From NCBI GenBank assembly GCA_949316235.1, contig OX438741.1, positions 14,757,124-14,821,123 on the forward strand: a stretch of 64,000 nt of DNA. Reading direction: 5' to 3'. Below, in pieces: positions 30,755 to 41,740 of this stretch. Source of the DNA: Oegoconia quadripuncta. Taxonomy: Eukaryota; Arthropoda; Insecta; Lepidoptera; Autostichidae. Position 1 is the stretch's first letter, and every line of letters starts with the position of its first letter. Both the position numbers and the translations under genes were made by a program. Below the pieces are notes generated by a model that saw nothing but the letters and a program-made list of their open reading frames with translations, was not told the DNA's origin and ran no database searches.

Positions 30755-31086
30755 TAGGCCCCGTATTAATAAACCAATCTCAATACAACTCTTGAGGCTG
30801 TATCACCCGAGATGCGTCTTAAGAAGCTGATGCTATCTCAAGCTCCGTGCTTATTTATAAACCAATCTCGAGATTTACTCAGCTGAGATCACTTCTGAAG
30901 TATACGCCTCAGCGGCGAATGAATGATAGTCTTGAGTTTCGTTTATTAATATGCGCATCTGTCAAGTGAATACTGCTTGAGAGTGCACGTGCTTGTCAGG
31001 TCTCGAGTTAGGTTTATTAACACATTTACTTGAGACCGGTCACAAGACTGTTCTCAATCTTGAGAATGGCTTATTAATAACGGCCT
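30755..31086. mobile_element. MITE-L, long form, best preserved
   Basis: The ends AGGCCCCGTATTAATAAACC and GGCTTATTAATAACGGCCTT are inverted. Inside, AACTCTTGAGGCTGTATCA, GCTGATGCTATCTCAAGCTC and GAGACCGGTCACAAGACTGT carry the repeated CTCAAG/CTTGAG words. Confidence 0.85.
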
Positions 31087-31289
31087 TAGATTTTTATACT
31101 CCAATGTCATCAGTCCCACGCGCTGTGTATTTCTGCTGTAACACCAATAACTTTACACTATTTTGCTTTCAATTCAAATCCAAAGCGGATTACAGGTCTA
31201 CTGATCCCCCAGATATTAGTCCACTGAAAATTCGCAATTTTTGTGGTATAACTTCCTATTATCTTAAAGTTCCCGATTTATATTATGTG

Positions 31290-31440
31290 TATGAAATATA
31301 CAGGTATTTAGGTACTCATTATTTGTGTGTGTCCCATGAGCGTCCGTGATCTCACCATAGGCTCCACTGAAAACCAGCGTTGTAGTCGTTCTTCTTCTCT
31401 CGACTACAACAAATGCTGAATTGGGGACCTGATTTGATGC
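31290..31440. repeat. Dispersed repeat shared with 5268-5400
   Basis: GTGTGTCCCATGAGCGTCCG, TGATCTCACCATAGGCTCCA and AACCAGCGTTGTAGTCG match 5310-5360. Confidence 0.5.
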
Positions 31441-32438
31441 TACTTTGCGACACCGAAAACTAGCCAATGCATACCTACTTATATTAAGTTCCACATTTCT
31501 GTTGTGTTATATAGTACATAGGTAACAATTAAATGTATTGTAGGATAAGTGTCGCTAAATGGATCAAATAAAGTTTTCTTTATCTTATTATTATTTTGTA
31601 AAAGGATAGATTACCCATAGAATAAAAATGTTTTCTACCATTCTGTAGGTATAGTAAAGGTATTTAGTTATAAAACCTACAATATTAAATTAAAATTACC
31701 ACTGTGAACTTCACTGTGTTGTAGAAGATGCTAAGATCTCCTAAAACAATAATCAATGGCTAAGTACTTAATATTTTCTAAAAATAGTTTATTGAGTCTT
31801 GACGTTGCCCTCGGTGAAATTTTTCATAAATATAAAGGTATTGATCGATTTTGTTGTTATTACTAAATACCTTTTCTATATCTAAAGCAAGCTACCGATT
31901 TATTAGAAAACATTCTTATGCTCTATAAGGCTCTATCCATGTGAAAAATATCACGGCCTTTAAGATTATATGAAGTTAAACATGTATCCGTACTTGACTA
32001 GGAACTCGTATATCCCCCCATAAATGGGGATCCCACAACTTTAATTTTGGCTTTGCTTTAGAATCTTCTGTCTTAAACACTGGGATCGAACCTGTGCACC
32101 TACGGTTGATTTATCTACTCATCTGTTACTATTGCACTGCTTTAAGTTCTTATGCATGCGAGGTGTAGAATTTTAAATAGCTGTTAGTGTATTGTCTTCT
32201 AAAATTACCCATTTCGTCATCTGTACACGAGTATTTACTTCGGCCAATTCGTGTATTGGGGTAAATCTGCTTATGTGACTAATCGATCGTGAACATAACG
32301 GTGTAGACCAGTTAGTCGTTGGTGCGCGGAGCGAGGAAAAAACCGCGATCGCTAACCCGCCTGCCTAGGATGGCGATTAGGGCAGATCCTCCCATGGAAA
32401 CTGATGCAAATTGCTCTATGTGGAAGAGGCTTATTATA

Positions 32439-32838
32439 TTAGGTCCTTACCTATGAAATTGACGTTTTATATGAAGAATTTCATTAAGACTGTTTTCTTC
32501 ATACAAACATTTTTGATTTTTTTTTTGGGAGCGGCAAATCCAAATTTAGCTAAACTTTGTGTGTATTATCGGATAACATTAAGTTAAGTATCGGCAGTGT
32601 TAATTTTTAAAAGTAACCGCTTTATAAAAGTTTCAGCGAATCTAAGAAATGATTGAAAAGAGCTCTGTTAAAATTTTATTTATTATGTGATTTAGCCTAG
32701 AAATTAAAAAATATTTCATGTGAAACTTTGAAATAATATTCCATTATCCAAATAAAAAACAAATTTGGATATAGCTTTCAAATTTGTACATATGATTAAC
32801 GAAGAAAAGAAACACCAATTTCATAGGTAAAGACCCAA
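32439..32838. mobile_element. MITE-M (mariner-like), complete 400 bp
   Basis: TA | TTAGGTCCTTACCTATGAAA ... TTTCATAGGTAAAGACCCAA | TA. This copy defines the family length. It contains no transposase. Confidence 0.9.
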
Positions 32839-33103
32839 TATTTATTAGATTAGGTGTACTTTTATTGACTATTGATGTGATTACTTAAATGATTATCATA
32901 TCAAATCTTTTGAGCCTTACCATGTCACTTAAATACCTTTATGGGAATCGTTAATTTCTTGTTCTCATATTGTTAAACCAGTATAATTAATAAATTACGT
33001 AACTAATATAAAAGTAGATCATGATATCATATTTTCACCGTTTTTAAGTAGAAAAGCATGCGTCTGGAAGAAATAAATAAGCTCATTTAGGTCATACTTT
33101 ATA

Positions 33104-33499
33104 TCAAGTAGACGCTACCCCCAAAAAGAAACCCCCGACGAACCCGACGGAATAGCAACTGTTCTTCTTCATAAATCGCAGCGTGTTGTCCACCCACTTC
33201 TGGCTGCTCACCGCTGCCTCCCTGACCCTCTCCCAGTTAACATTGATGTAGCCAAGTTCGCTAGCAAAGTGCAGGAGGATAATCCCTCCCCCTAGACCGA
33301 AGGCCGCCACCTTTCCGACTCTCACGACGGAGATTCCCGCTAGCCATCCCGTGAGAGTCCCAAGGATCAAGTCCTTACCAGTCTTATTAGTTACTTTATC
33401 TAGAGCACTGTCGAATATGCTCTTGCTGTCATCACTTTTGATATCACCCTCGTGGAGCTTCGATATGTTCCGCAAGTTAAAGTCAATCGATTTGGCCAT
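33104..33499 (-). CDS. FUNDC1-like FUN14-domain protein, intronless and nested
   Basis: A single uninterrupted frame of 131 codons from ATG 33499 to stop. Residues 40-90 (LILGTLTGWLAGISVVRVGK, then VAAFGLGGGIILLHFASELG, then YINVNWERV) follow human FUNDC1 (VMGGVTGWCAGFLFQKVGKL, AATAVGGGFLLLQIASHSGY, VQIDWKRV), and the end CYSVGFVGGFFLGVAS matches VISSGFVGGFLLGLAS. Two or three membrane helices are expected in the outer mitochondrial membrane, where FUNDC1 acts as a mitophagy receptor and at ER contacts. The N-terminal 38 residues lack the YEVL-type LC3-binding motif of human FUNDC1, and the loop between the helices is about 25 residues shorter. The gene lies inside the 24.7-kb intron of the GSE1-like gene on the same strand. 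Lack of introns suggests a retrocopy, but no A tail or target duplication was found. The frame is intact, so it is probably active. Confidence 0.93.
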   Translation of the reverse strand: MAKSIDFNLRNISKLHEGDIKSDDSKSIFDSALDKVTNKTGKDLILGTLTGWLAGISVVRVGKVAAFGLGGGIILLHFASELGYINVNWERVREAAVSSQKWVDNTLRFMKKNSCYSVGFVGGFFLGVAST

Positions 33500-34453
33500 T
33501 TGAGGGCATTTTGAATAAGAATGCAGCCTTAGGTAGAGAATTTTGCGATTGTAATAATGGATTATCTAACAAATTGTTGGTTTCAGTGAACTTTTGTTGT
33601 TTTGTCGAAATGTTTTGGTCGTGCGTTTTGACAGAGTTTAGACAGAAGCCTGTATTAAGTTGTCAATGTTGCAGAGTGGTTATATTAGCAAGTAGGTCAT
33701 CATACGACATGAAAAAGTGGGAGCAGTCAAATTCATTTATTTCAAAGACAAAGTCTTGACTGACTCATCAAGACTATTGCTCAACCCAGACCGCTAAAAA
33801 GAGTTTGAAATGAGACTGCGAATATCTCGTAAATTACTCGTACATTAATTTAACATCAAATAATCCGCGGACAATTATCATTTTTCGGTTTAAATTATTA
33901 AAATTGTAGCTAGAAAAGCTGTATATTTCCGCCATTTTTTGCAATCCTCACTGTAGTTTTGCCAGTAAGTCAGAATAACTGTCATGGCAGGTTTTGATCT
34001 AATCAGGGTAGGTGATTGCAATTTTCAGGATGTCTTTTTTGGAGGTTGCTGTTTCTACGTGGAAATATGTTTGCGCTTAGGAAACCAAACAATATCAAAA
34101 AGGATGCGATGAGGAGGATCTTTATTTATCTTTCCGATTGTAATTCTCACTTAAGAAAATACTATTCTTGTACGAAAACGATGATACGATTCATATATTA
34201 TATGAATATATTTCGTAGACGGTCAAATTTGCTACCTGATGGCGCTAGTATCGCCGAAAATGGCGCGGGACTTTTGATTATCTATGATCGCCGACGACGC
34301 TTGGGAGACGCATCGCACGACGCATCAGGTAAAAAGCCTATTCTCTACATAGACTTAGTATATACTGGCGTATAAGTCTATGATTCTCTAGTCAATGAAT
34401 GTCCACAAGGGAAATAGAAAAAGCAGAAACTTTGACTTAGAACCTTTTTTTTT

Positions 34454-34672
34454 TTGCACATACACACAGTGCCATCTAGTGCCACACTAAGCAACTAGGC
34501 TTGTATTATGGATACCAGATGTTGATAAACTACACAAATATTTTTTTTTTGTAAATAAATACATATATGTATAAATGAAAAATATCCATAACTCGGGAAC
34601 ACTTATCTGTATTCATCATACAAACATATGTCCCTAGCGGGATTCGAACCCGCGACCGTTTGGTATACCTTT
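34454..34672 (-). repeat. SINE-A
   Basis: The tail side is CACATACACACAGTGCCATC, the middle has a T run and GTAAATAAATACATATATG, and the head side is TAGCGGGATTCGAACCCGCG with a truncated A-box region. Confidence 0.85.
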
Positions 34673-35180
34673 GTTGTACTTACTATATAATGAAACCTGA
34701 TAAAATTCTCCACAACTTTGGCTTTACAATTTTTATCTATCTCCATCCAATCTTTGCCTAGCTTTGAGCTTCGAAAAATGGTCTATTTTCAAAGATGTAT
34801 TCTACACTCTTACGTTTTCTCTCATACATGTCCTAGTTTCAGGATAGATATAAATAAAAAAAAATCTTTATATGCCAAGAAAACAGTAAAAACTTTAGTT
34901 TTTAATCAATCAATCAATCAATATCATTTATTGTGACTGTTTTCATTCCATATTTTAATATGAAATGCTTTTGTAATTATGACAAAAAGGTCTGTAGCTC
35001 GGCATATGATCGCTGGGAACCAGCGGCCGCTGATTTTCAGCCACAGCCTTCAATTATGTACAGTCCACCATACGTTGACCAAGCAACCATCGTATATTGG
35101 AAGCTTAACATTTTAACAGGTCGATAGTGGGATTCCAACCCACAAAAAATGCCGTCTGGTAGACCGTACATTATCTCTTA

Positions 35181-35333
35181 CTAGCTTTCCGCCCGCGGCT
35201 TCGCCTGCGTTGAATAACTTTATCGCGGTATTTTTTTTACCTATATTCCAAATTTCTTCCAAATCCGTTCATCCGTTTCGCCGTGAATAAACAAATAAAC
35301 ATCTAAACTTTCACATTTATAATATTAGTTAGA
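35181..35333 (-). mobile_element. Helitron-like element (153 bp)
   Basis: On the - strand it starts with TCTAACTAATATTATAAATG directly after an A and ends with a GC-rich hairpin (GCGAAGCCGCGGGCGG) plus AAAGCTAG directly before a T. TC...CTAG inserted between A and T without duplication is the Helitron pattern. It is far too short to be autonomous. It is related to 59000-59226. Confidence 0.75.
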
Positions 35334-35335
35334 TG

Positions 35336-35470
35336 TTTTTTTTTTTTTTTATATGCGAGAGCGGCAAACGAGCATGCGGGTCACCTGATGGAAAGTAATC
35401 ACCGCCGCCCATGGACACCCGCAACACCAAAAGGGTCACAGATGCGTTGCCGGCCTTTGAGGAAGGTGTA
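35336..35470 (-). repeat. LINE 3' end with A tail
   Basis: A T run, then GCGGCAAACGAGCATGCGGG, GTCACCTGATGGAAAGTAAT, CGCAACACCAAAAGGGTCAC and TTGCCGGCCTTTGAGGAAGG; the complement is at 60330-60480. Confidence 0.75.
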
Positions 35471-35541
35471 GGTTAGTTAGATGTACTAATGGAGTTTGAT
35501 GTATACATATGAGGATTGTACCTACACATTAAATCTATAAC

Positions 35542-35681
35542 GGTGTCGATTCGGATGTACACCAACTAAACAAACACCAGTTTTGGAGTGGTGCCGTCGC
35601 ATCGTACTGTTCCATGGAGAAAGATACAGTACTACTTTAAAACTGGTTTTAGTTTAGTTGGTGTACATCCGAATCGACACC
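35542..35681. mobile_element. MITE-P, complete copy
   Basis: 140 bp, with ends GGTGTCGATTCGGATGTAC and GTACATCCGAATCGACACC; the two arms pair over most of their length around a short centre. It adjoins the SINE-A' block exactly as the MITE-P end does at 8402-8432. Confidence 0.88.
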
Positions 35682-36033
35682 AATGACTCTCATATTGGGT
35701 ACTCAACAGCGAAATACGTTACGAGTCGGCACAACTTCGGACTGCTGTAACAACAGCTATGTAGAAAGCGAAACCGATATCGAGCTCCGCACAGGTGGAG
35801 ATAAATAAATAAATATTTCGGACACTTACACCAATCATCTAGTCCCAAACTAAGCAAAGCTTGTGCTATGGATACTAGATAACGGATAAACATACATAAA
35901 TATTTATATAAACATCCATGACTCGGGAATAAATGTTCGTATTCATCACACAAACATTTACCCCTCGCGGGATTCGAACCCGCAACCGTTGGTTTCGCTG
36001 ACAGGGTCACTATCCACTACAGCAACCGGTCGT
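35682..36033 (-). repeat. SINE-A' plus 3' flank, near-identical to 8433-8790
   Basis: The SINE-A' (35798-36033, - strand) has a good complement B-box (GGGATTCGAACCCGC) at its head. The sequence 35682-35797 is the flank shared with 8433-8548. Confidence 0.87.
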
Positions 36034-36170
36034 CGGAGATAAATCATTACAGATCCTTGATGCTGCAAATTGCAGCGAGAGTGTAAGCTGGTACCTATAA
36101 CAAATAAATGTCCCCTGTCCCCAAAGATCAACGTGGTCTGTGCCTGTCCCTAAGGCGAGAAGGCATAATA

Positions 36171-36556
36171 TTAGGTCCTTGTCTATGAAATTGGCGTTTT
36201 GTATGAAGAATTTCATTAAGACTGTTTTCTCCACACAAACATTTTTGTTTTTTTTTTTGGGAACGGCAAATCCAAATTTAGCTAAACTTTGTGTGTATTA
36301 TCGGATAACATTAAGTTAAGTATAGGCAGCGTTAATTTTTAAACGTAACCGCTTTATAAAAGTTTCAGCGAATCTAAGAAGCGATTATGGGAAGCACATG
36401 ACAAGAGCTCTGTTGAATTTTTTTTTATTATGTGATGTAGCCCCGAAATTAAAAATATTTCATGTGAAACCTTGAAATAATATTCCATTTTCCAAATAAA
36501 AACAAATTTGGATATGGCTTTGAAAATCGCAGGAATTGGTACATATGATTACCCAA
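36171..36556. mobile_element. MITE-M (mariner-like), right end slightly deleted
   Basis: TA | TTAGGTCCTTGTCTATGAAA at the left and ACCCAA | TA at the right; about 20 bases before the right terminus are missing. Confidence 0.85.
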
Positions 36557-36712
36557 TATTTAATTGAAAAAATATTCCTTCTACCCATATACATTTGACA
36601 ATTAATTTTAAAAATTAATTATTTCATCACTCGCCGCCTGTTTGGGCTTGACAGGCCGTTGTGGTTCATCAGCGTTTGCCTCTTCTGCTTTCTTCTCATC
36701 TGTCGAATTGTT

Positions 36713-36770
36713 TTTTTTTTTTTTGGTTCTCTTCTTTCCATTAATTGGAAAAGGCAAGGGTCATAGACCA
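36713..36770 (-). mobile_element. 58-bp A-tailed retroposed fragment with 13-bp target duplication
   Basis: On the - strand: TGGTCTATGACCCTTGCC, then TTAATGGAAAGAAGAGAACC and a run of A. It is flanked by CTGTCGAATTGTT at 36700-36712 and 36771-36783. It is a very short 5'-truncated LINE-mediated insertion; the source is not recognised. Confidence 0.75.
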
Positions 36771-37954
36771 CTGTCGAATTGTTATCAGATGATTGAACGC
36801 AAGGAAGGGACTACTTCTACTACGTCATATCAAACGTCATCGTCGTTGTCCTCCAACATGAAAATGTTATTTGTGCAACTCCGTTGCAATTGTGGCAAAT
36901 GGAGGATGAGGAAGCATGGACGCCTTCCTACACCCACAATCACTGGTGCACCGGCAAAATATCAGCTTCAGTATTGACAGATATTATAGGTTTATAGGTT
37001 TTAGCGGGCTTAATTTCCGCAACTCGACGCAGCTTGCGCCTATTTTGCGTGATGGGTTGCTGACACTACCCTTGCCAACCCAGTTCCTCCAGGAAGCCTA
37101 GCAGACCCCTGATGGATATTATTAGGAGTTTTAACCAGTTTAAAAGTAAACTGTTTCCGCCTTCAGGAGGTACTCCCACTGCTCCCAGCTTATTTTTTAA
37201 TGGTGTGGGTGAGCAATAAAAAATGATTTTGGCAAATTCGTATTGTTATAATGTGCTATACAACCAATTTAACATATTTTTGAATAATATTGCCGTAACA
37301 CGGGGCGTCACAAATATTTATTTAAGACATAGTTTTACTCGTAAGCATGTACTTTATATTTGTGATACTGCAATAAACATACTGAATACTGAAAATCGGT
37401 TATTTTTCGGACTGGAGGTAAATGGAAAGTGTAAAGGCCAAAGTTGTAGAGAATTTTATCAGGTTTCATTATGTAGTATAACAAAATTTCGTACGGCGCA
37501 TCGTATTCGAGATGTAAACAAAAAACGGGACCTTCTTGTGGACCCAATGGATGGTACGTTTATCTCCTAACTAGTCCAAATAAAGTTACTAAGTCAAACT
37601 TTCTGCTTTCGACTTTTCCATCCACAAATCATTCGTTGCCTGGGCTATTTGTATATACTAGCACCACGTTTCGATGCGTAGTGCTTAACGCTTTATTTCT
37701 CGCAGCTGATTGGCTGCGAACAGGTCGCGATTTATTTGCATTCAATATGCTGTGAGAAATGCAGCTTTAGCTTTGTCAATATAGAAATCTTGTGTGGGAG
37801 CTGCTTGCTCAAGTCTTGTCATAGCATTAAAAAACAATTAAATATGTTGCACCGACGATATTACCTAGGCGTTAGCAACATAGTCAAACTAACAACAATC
37901 AATTTTCTATTTACGATTTGAGTTTCGTTTTGACTAAAACTCGGATTCGTAACT

Positions 37955-38103
37955 AAGGCCCGATTTACTGAATGTTACTCAAGCAGAAATCTCCGCTTGA
38001 GGACAGTTAAAATGGGACAGCTTTATGTAACTTGCTTATCCGCATCTCTTTCTATGCTCAAGCGCAGATCTACGCTTGAGCAACATTCTGAAATACGGGC
38101 CTA
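37955..38103. mobile_element. 148-bp MITE, intact copy
   Basis: The ends AAGGCCCGATTTACTGAATG and CATTCTGAAATACGGGCCT are inverted, as are CTCAAGCAGAAATCTCCGC and GCGCAGATCTACGCTTGAG. It shows the sequence before the insertion found at 16051-16410. Confidence 0.85.
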
Positions 38104-38279
38104 GATGTCCACCCTAGATTCCATTTTTTATTTCCGTCCAACGAGGATCATAGCACAGAAATATCAAAGCATCTCATTGGTGAAAATCTAACATCTCATG
38201 TTTTTTTTTTGGTATTATCGATCCATAGACCAACATAAGGCCGCCTAATTTGTAGTTCCTCATTGTGTAGCAAAATAAT

Positions 38280-38345
38280 TTGCCACAGTTCGTCCACTAG
38301 TGAACATAGGCCTCACCATAGATTTCCAGGCAGGCCGGTCCAACC
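38280..38345 (+). repeat. RTE-like LINE 3' fragment
   Basis: GCCACAGTTCGTCCACTAGT, GAACATAGGCCTCACCATAG and CGGTCCAACCGG; decayed. Confidence 0.6.
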
Positions 38346-39094
38346 GGCCGTCCTGGTTACTGATATGATGATGATGTTAAGATAAGAGCGATAGATATCT
38401 TAAATGGTTAAAACATTGAAAACGTATTAAGTTCCGTGTTTAAACAAGAAAGCGTGTTTGAGTGATTGAATGTTAATGGTAGCATTCAACGAATCGCAAA
38501 TATCAAAAATGACTCCGAGTTCACATTTTTTTAGTTTGTGTTCATGCTTCAAACACGCTCAGTGGCCCATTCTGCCGCGTTTTGACGATAAGTTGACTCT
38601 GACATAGTGTACAATAATTATGGTACTTTGTATCGTGGGAACCGGCCATACTGCACTCGGATGATTGTTCGTAATCACAGCGGATTAGGACCATGCTCTA
38701 TTTTTCGAGTGAACCCTTATTAAAGTTGTCGCGAATTACGTGTCATAACTTCACTTTTTTCAGTGCGAAAAGTTTAAAATATTTATGTAATGTGCAGTGT
38801 TAGAAATGATAATATGAGTCTGAAGAAGTTGATGATACAGATGCTTAATATTTAGTTGCAGTTTTGTTGTTCCTCGAAATTCTTAAATACATACAAGTAA
38901 ACTATTAATGTGGACACCACTATTATAGTACACTAGGATATGGAGGCTACTCTGTCATAGTACATTGTTACGAATCAACTCTTATCGTCAAAACGCGGCT
39001 TTAAGATCAATGTATTTTGAAGAAGCAGAGGGAGAGGGACGCTCTGGTGAGCAGACTGCAAATCAATCTTTTAGATGTTGGCATTATTCATAGA

Positions 39095-39245
39095 TTTGCA
39101 ATTTAGTTGCACTTCGGGGTACCCCTCCGTAACTTTGCCCAATTAAATAAACATATAAAAAGGGAGACAATGGGACTGACAGGTCTAAATGTGGACAAAA
39201 GTCCTAAAATTAAATAAACATAAAAAAAAAAATTTGAGCAATGGA
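39095..39245 (-). repeat. Retroelement end shared with 63180-63325
   Basis: AGTTGCACTTCGGGGTACCC, CTCCGTAACTTTG and GACAATGGGACTGACAGGTC are the complement of 63230-63325; both have an A/T run at the same side. Confidence 0.7.
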
Positions 39246-39514
39246 GTCCTAAAAAGTGGCCTTTTAATTTCATTACGAGGATGAGGCTCGCAACACCACC
39301 AAGATCCTTCCCTCTCCCCAACTAAATGACCTTAACAATAACAACAAAGAGACAGCATGACAGGCGCGATTAATGTTTTATGTCGCGCTAGATATTTGTC
39401 CCGTTCATTCGCTTGGACGAAATATACAACTATCCCACTCTCACTCACGTCGCGCGCGACTAGTGATGACATGCTACCGGGGCTGTTTGTCGTAGACGTT
39501 AACCCTGAGTGCTG

Positions 39515-39655
39515 TGCTAAAAGGTCGCGGGTTCGAATCTCGCTAAGGGCATATTTTTGTATGATGAATACGCGCATTCATAATACAAGCCTAGTTGCTT
39601 AGTGTGGAATTAGACGGCGCTGTGTGTATGTGAAAAAATATTTATTATTAATTTG
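39515..39655 (+). repeat. SINE-A with internal deletion
   Basis: The head GCTAAAAGGTCGCGGGTTCG, then ATGATGAATACGCGCATTC joins directly to ATAATACAAGCCTAGTTGC and GACGGCGCTGTGTGTATGTG. The middle third is missing. Confidence 0.75.
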
Positions 39656-39891
39656 TAGAGCAAAAGGTAAAAATTACAATTTTTGGAGTGCATTTTGTCT
39701 TTTACCAGGATTTTCTAAGTTTGTTTTTGGGAATAAGCAAACCGTGAGGTTTGCCAAAATTTGGTAAGATATATGGGGTTACATATCATAGATGGAAGTA
39801 GGCAGATCGATTTTCTTTAGAAGCTAAATTCAGCCGTATTTATTATGTGGTAAAGATCAGAGTCAATGAAAATCTTCGTGCGACTATCCTT

Positions 39892-40317
39892 GTAAGGGCC
39901 GGCGCCCACTGCCGGCACGGCACGGCGTGTCATGGCAAAGGATTTTATTACTAAACAAGTTATTTTGAATCTTATTTCAATGATCTTAGAATTCATGTTA
40001 TTTTATTTCGATACCACGATGCAGCGACGTGCCGCGGGATGTTGCGACATGACGCGACGCGCCGCTGGATGTTGCGGCATGACGTGACGTGAAATTATGC
40101 ACCCAGAATTGTCTTTTCATCAAATTAGCAGTTCTTATTTGTCTCTCTTCAACTAGAAGTGCTATTAATACTAAATCCCAGTCAACCATACTTCGAATCC
40201 GCGCGGAGCAAAATTGATTGATGTCAGAGTGGCTGCTCTTTCAGCAGGATTCCACGTAACGCCGCGGGATGCCGCAGCACAACCTGCCGTACCATGCTGT
40301 GCCACGCCGGCCCTTAC
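39892..40317. mobile_element. GC-rich MITE-like element
   Basis: The ends GTAAGGGCCGGCG and CACGCCGGCCCTTAC are inverted. The interior repeats GATGTTGCGACATGACGCGAC-like words and GCACGGCACGGCGTG. There is no transposase. The frames here are by-products. Confidence 0.7.
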
Positions 40318-40831
40318 CCATCTGCCCAAGGAACGAGGGTAATGTTGAGTGTATGTATGTTCGTTCCTTTGGCGCATCCTGTAGCCTGAACAGGGTTCAT
40401 ATTTAGCTGAACTAATGTTCCTTGACTATGAATAGTTGAAATAAAACCTTTTTATTCGTTTGATCTGCCAATGTCATCGAATGTCAAATCAACAACTTGT
40501 CTACAAGCAAAAGTTAACTTTAAGATGTCGAACCTTTTCGTTCAGCGACTGTACCTATGGAACAGCTGATTTTTTCGCGATGACAGAGTTGACTTTATGA
40601 AGATTGTTCAATATGGATAATTCGCAGTCTAGCTCGCGGTGGGGGATACTGTAGGTGATATCGAAGCTTGATTGATTCCCGAAGTTGTGGTCAAAATGTA
40701 AAATAGAACAGCAAATTTTTTCGCCACGTCAGAGTAGAGTCCAAAGACAACATTGGTCAATTCGTGGAATATCATGTAAAAGTCGACAAACGACTCCTAT
40801 TAGTCTAATTCACTTTGTTCTGCCTCAGGTG

Positions 40832-41740
40832 ATATACCGGATGAGTTTTTTTTTATCGTAAGGAATGAATAGGGCATATTAGGTAAGTAAATAGAAGGTG
40901 GCATAGTTAGTATAATTTTTTTTTTCACAACCAATCGAATATAGCGTTAATTTAATTTTCTCATTTGACGGTCGCGTTTGTAGCCTATTCTACTTCCAAA
41001 TCAATTTCGACGACTGCTCCGCTAAACACCCAGACTGTACCCCCAGGGGTACGACGGATAAATTCGAATACTCCGTTGTGCCCCTTTAGTGGTTCAGAAA
41101 GGAAATTTTTGAGTTACCTGTCGTGCTCCTTTTTAGTTATGAACACATTAGAGGGACAACTAAAATGATATAGGTACTTGAAATATTTGTTTTAAATCTA
41201 TAATGTTAAGTATTTTATTGAAACAAACAAAACTTTCTTCCTTCAAAGTTAAATTAATGCGACTTTAATATGTTATTCTTACGAAAAATTTATTTGTATT
41301 TTTTGTTAATTTCGGTGACTAATAAATGGCTTCATATTAGTAGTTCTATCTAAGTAGATTTTATTGTAGAGATACTATAACTTATTTGAACTTCTTATAC
41401 TTCAGAGTCGAGTGCAAATAAAATGGTCATCATGTGTTCCATCCTTTGTAGGGGTAAAGTGGAACCATAAATATAATGACATAAGATGTGCTCCACCAAA
41501 CCACCAAAGGAGCACTACAGATCATACAAAATTTACCCGCTCTACCACCAGGGGCACACTTTGGGTCTCAATTTCGCATAATAGAAACCCTACGAATTCC
41601 ATCAGTCGCATATCAAACTACGACCGGCGCGTGCGTTTTTGAAAATAAAAAATGAAACTACCTATGCCAATACCTTCTATTTCACTTACCCTAATATGCC
41701 CTATTTTTTTTCCTTACGATAAAAACGCATCCAGTATAGT
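40832..41740 (+). mobile_element. MITE-Y split by MITE-X
   Basis: The left half (ATACCGGATGAGTTTTTTTT, GGTAAGTAAATAGAAGG, CATTTGACGGTCGCGTTTGT) and the right half (CGACCGGCGCGTGCGTTTTT, CTATGCCAATACCTTCTATT, CATCCAGTATAG) are the two sides of one MITE-Y. The middle is the MITE-X at 41010-41566. Confidence 0.85.
41010..41566. mobile_element. MITE-X, right end incomplete, flanked by TCAATTTCG
   Basis: It starts ACGACTGCTCCGCTAAACACC and ends GGGGCACACTTTGGGTC, lacking the last bases of the copy at 28230-28734. TCAATTTCG occurs directly on both sides, so the target duplication is 8 or 9 bases. Confidence 0.82.

Noticed and set aside
30993..31494. Frames of 118 and 76 codons
   Set aside because: The first starts inside a MITE-L and the second overlaps a dispersed repeat; neither resembles a protein.
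34016..34375. 119-codon + strand frame upstream of the FUNDC1-like gene
   Set aside because: No recognisable domain and no continuation by splice sites.
36642..36977. 111-codon + strand frame
   Set aside because: It crosses the retroposed A-tailed fragment with its target duplication and has no recognisable similarity.
37223..37570. 115-codon + strand frame and an opposite 70-codon frame
   Set aside because: No motif, composition or splice context supports a gene; left as unexplained intron sequence.
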